7,513 bases of DNA from Flavobacterium sp. (GTDB taxonomy: Bacteria; Bacteroidota; Bacteroidia; Flavobacteriales; Flavobacteriaceae): the NCBI GenBank assembly GCA_030682755.1, contig JAUXNR010000823.1, positions 1 through 7,513 of the forward strand, in the 5' to 3' direction. A program made the translations under genes and the position numbers. This document shows positions 6,574 to 7,513 of the stretch, piece after piece (positions within the stretch are counted from its first letter, which is position 1; each line of letters begins with the position of its first letter). The notes beneath the pieces were generated by a model. That model made no database searches and had not been told where the DNA came from. It was given only the letters and a program-made list of their open reading frames with translations.

Positions 6574-6605
6574 TTTGTTCGGATTATAACAAATGACTAC
6601 TTTCG
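6574..6605 (+). promoter_or_regulatory. Promoter for the saccharopine dehydrogenase-family gene (-33 and -7 elements)
   Basis: TTTG at 6574-6577 fits the -33 element. After a 20-nt spacer comes TACTTTCG (6598-6605), one mismatch from TAnnTTTG. The 20-nt spacing is in the middle of the 19-21 nt range reported for Bacteroidota promoters, and this is the only promoter in the window where both elements are visible. Transcription would start near 6610, leaving a leader of about 12-14 nt before the ATG at 6624. Confidence 0.55.
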
Positions 6606-6623
6606 TGTGATATTTAAACAAGC

Positions 6624-7513
6624 ATGAAAAGCATATTAATCATAGGAGCCGGCAGATCAGCATCTTCCCTTATTCAATACCTTTTAAACAAGTCTGAAGC
6701 AGAAGCCATTCAAATTACTATTGCCGATTTATCACTGGAATTGGCTCAAAAGAAAGTACAAAATCATAAAAACGCCAAAGCAATTGCCTTAAACATTTTT
6801 GAAGTTTCAGAACGTCAAAAGGAAATTGAAAAAGCGGATATTGTCATTTCAATGCTTCCGGCTCATCTTCATGTTGATATTGCCAAAGATTGTATTCTAT
6901 ATAACAAACACATGGTTACTGCTTCCTATATAAGTGCAGAAATGCAAGAATTGGACAGTCAAGCCAAAGAAAAGGGATTGATTTTTATGAATGAAATTGG
7001 TCTTGATCCTGGGATTGACCACATGAGTGCCATGAAAATTATTGATGAAATCAGAGCAAAAGGCGGAAAAATGATTCAATTTGAATCGTTTTGTGGCGGA
7101 TTGGTAGCTCCGGAAAGCGATACTAATTTATGGAATTATAAATTTTCTTGGAATCCCAGAAATGTAGTTTTGGCAGGTCAAGGTGGTGTTTCAAAGTTTA
7201 TTCAAGAAGGAAAATACAAATACATCCCTTATAATAAATTATTCCGAAGAACCGAATTTATGGAAGTAGAAGGTTACGGCAGATTTGAAGGTTATGCCAA
7301 TCGAGATTCTTTAAAATACCGAAGCATTTATGGTTTGGATGCCATTCAAACCATGTATCGCGGAACACTCAGAAGAGTAGGTTATTCAAAAGCTTGGGAC
7401 ATGTTAGTGCAACTAGGCATGACCGACGACACCTATACCATGGAAAATTCTGAGAACATGAGTTATCGCGATTTTACTAATTCTTTTTTGGCTTACCATC
7501 CGACTGATTCGGT
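6624..7513 (+). CDS. Saccharopine dehydrogenase/reductase family protein (partial, 3' cut)
   Basis: The frame opens at ATG 6624 and stays open to the window edge, giving 296 residues of a protein usually around 450 long. It begins with an NAD(P)-binding Rossmann motif, IIGAGRSASSL (6-16), has the acidic turn IADLS (33-37) after the second strand, and MLPAHLH near 78-84. The motif GLDPGIDHM (126-134) and the block FESFCGGLVAPESD followed by YKFSWNPRNVVLAG (172-185) are characteristic of saccharopine reductase (yeast Lys9-type) enzymes, which couple alpha-aminoadipate semialdehyde, glutamate and saccharopine using NAD(P). In bacteria the likely role is lysine degradation, or a related amine-forming reaction; the substrate cannot be fixed from sequence. 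It is divergent from the DUF423 gene with a 104-bp shared upstream region and has its own good promoter. No bifunctional lysine-ketoglutarate reductase domain is fused at the N-terminus. Confidence 0.92.
   Translation, partial: MKSILIIGAGRSASSLIQYLLNKSEAEAIQITIADLSLELAQKKVQNHKNAKAIALNIFEVSERQKEIEKADIVISMLPAHLHVDIAKDCILYNKHMVTASYISAEMQELDSQAKEKGLIFMNEIGLDPGIDHMSAMKIIDEIRAKGGKMIQFESFCGGLVAPESDTNLWNYKFSWNPRNVVLAGQGGVSKFIQEGKYKYIPYNKLFRRTEFMEVEGYGRFEGYANRDSLKYRSIYGLDAIQTMYRGTLRRVGYSKAWDMLVQLGMTDDTYTMENSENMSYRDFTNSFLAYHPTDS

Noticed and set aside
1..7513. Novel defence, mobile or RNA-based system, CRISPR array or tRNA
   Set aside because: Both strands are almost fully occupied by conserved housekeeping genes; all gaps are about 115 bp or less and hold only promoter or terminator signals, with no tandem repeats or transposase motifs.

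Overview
The window looks like ordinary chromosomal core sequence from a member of the Bacteroidota, most likely family Flavobacteriaceae (Flavobacterium-like). Four things point there. Base composition is AT-rich. Start codons lack clear Shine-Dalgarno sequences. Four intergenic regions carry the Bacteroidota -7 promoter motif TAnnTTTG, and a fifth has a one-mismatch version. Two families found mainly in this phylum, DUF4296 lipoprotein and DUF4271 membrane protein, sit among housekeeping genes whose sequences resemble flavobacterial homologues.

Layout from left to right: (1) the 3' end of a plus-strand gene, probably an NAD-dependent epimerase/dehydratase, which overlaps the next, convergent gene by 38 bp. 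(2) A minus-strand operon from 2804 down to 257: a GT2 polyprenol-phosphate mannose synthase-like glycosyltransferase, dihydroorotase (pyrC), and a small DUF4296 lipoprotein, with gaps of 9 and 28 bp. (3) A 115-bp divergent promoter region. (4) A plus-strand pair, a DUF4271 polytopic membrane protein and uroporphyrinogen-III synthase (hemD), 11 bp apart. (5) A strong bidirectional hairpin terminator between the convergent hemD and pckA. (6) Minus-strand pckA (ATP-dependent PEP carboxykinase) and, upstream of it, a DUF423 membrane protein; each has its own likely promoter. (7) A divergent promoter region and the first 296 codons of a saccharopine dehydrogenase/reductase-family gene, cut by the right window edge.

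The genes cover separate housekeeping tasks: pyrimidine synthesis, haem synthesis, gluconeogenesis, glycan precursor or lipid-linked sugar supply, and probably lysine metabolism. Nothing indicates a single dedicated system. There is no mobile element, CRISPR array, tRNA or rRNA, and no gene-free stretch over 300 bp; the longest gap is about 115 bp. I do not see a novel biological system. The points worth a second look are local: a Gln in place of the first metal-binding His of dihydroorotase, a terminator-free convergent overlap, a probable leaderless start for the DUF423 gene, small dyads in two divergent promoter regions, and the conserved-looking pairing of an uncharacterised membrane protein with hemD.
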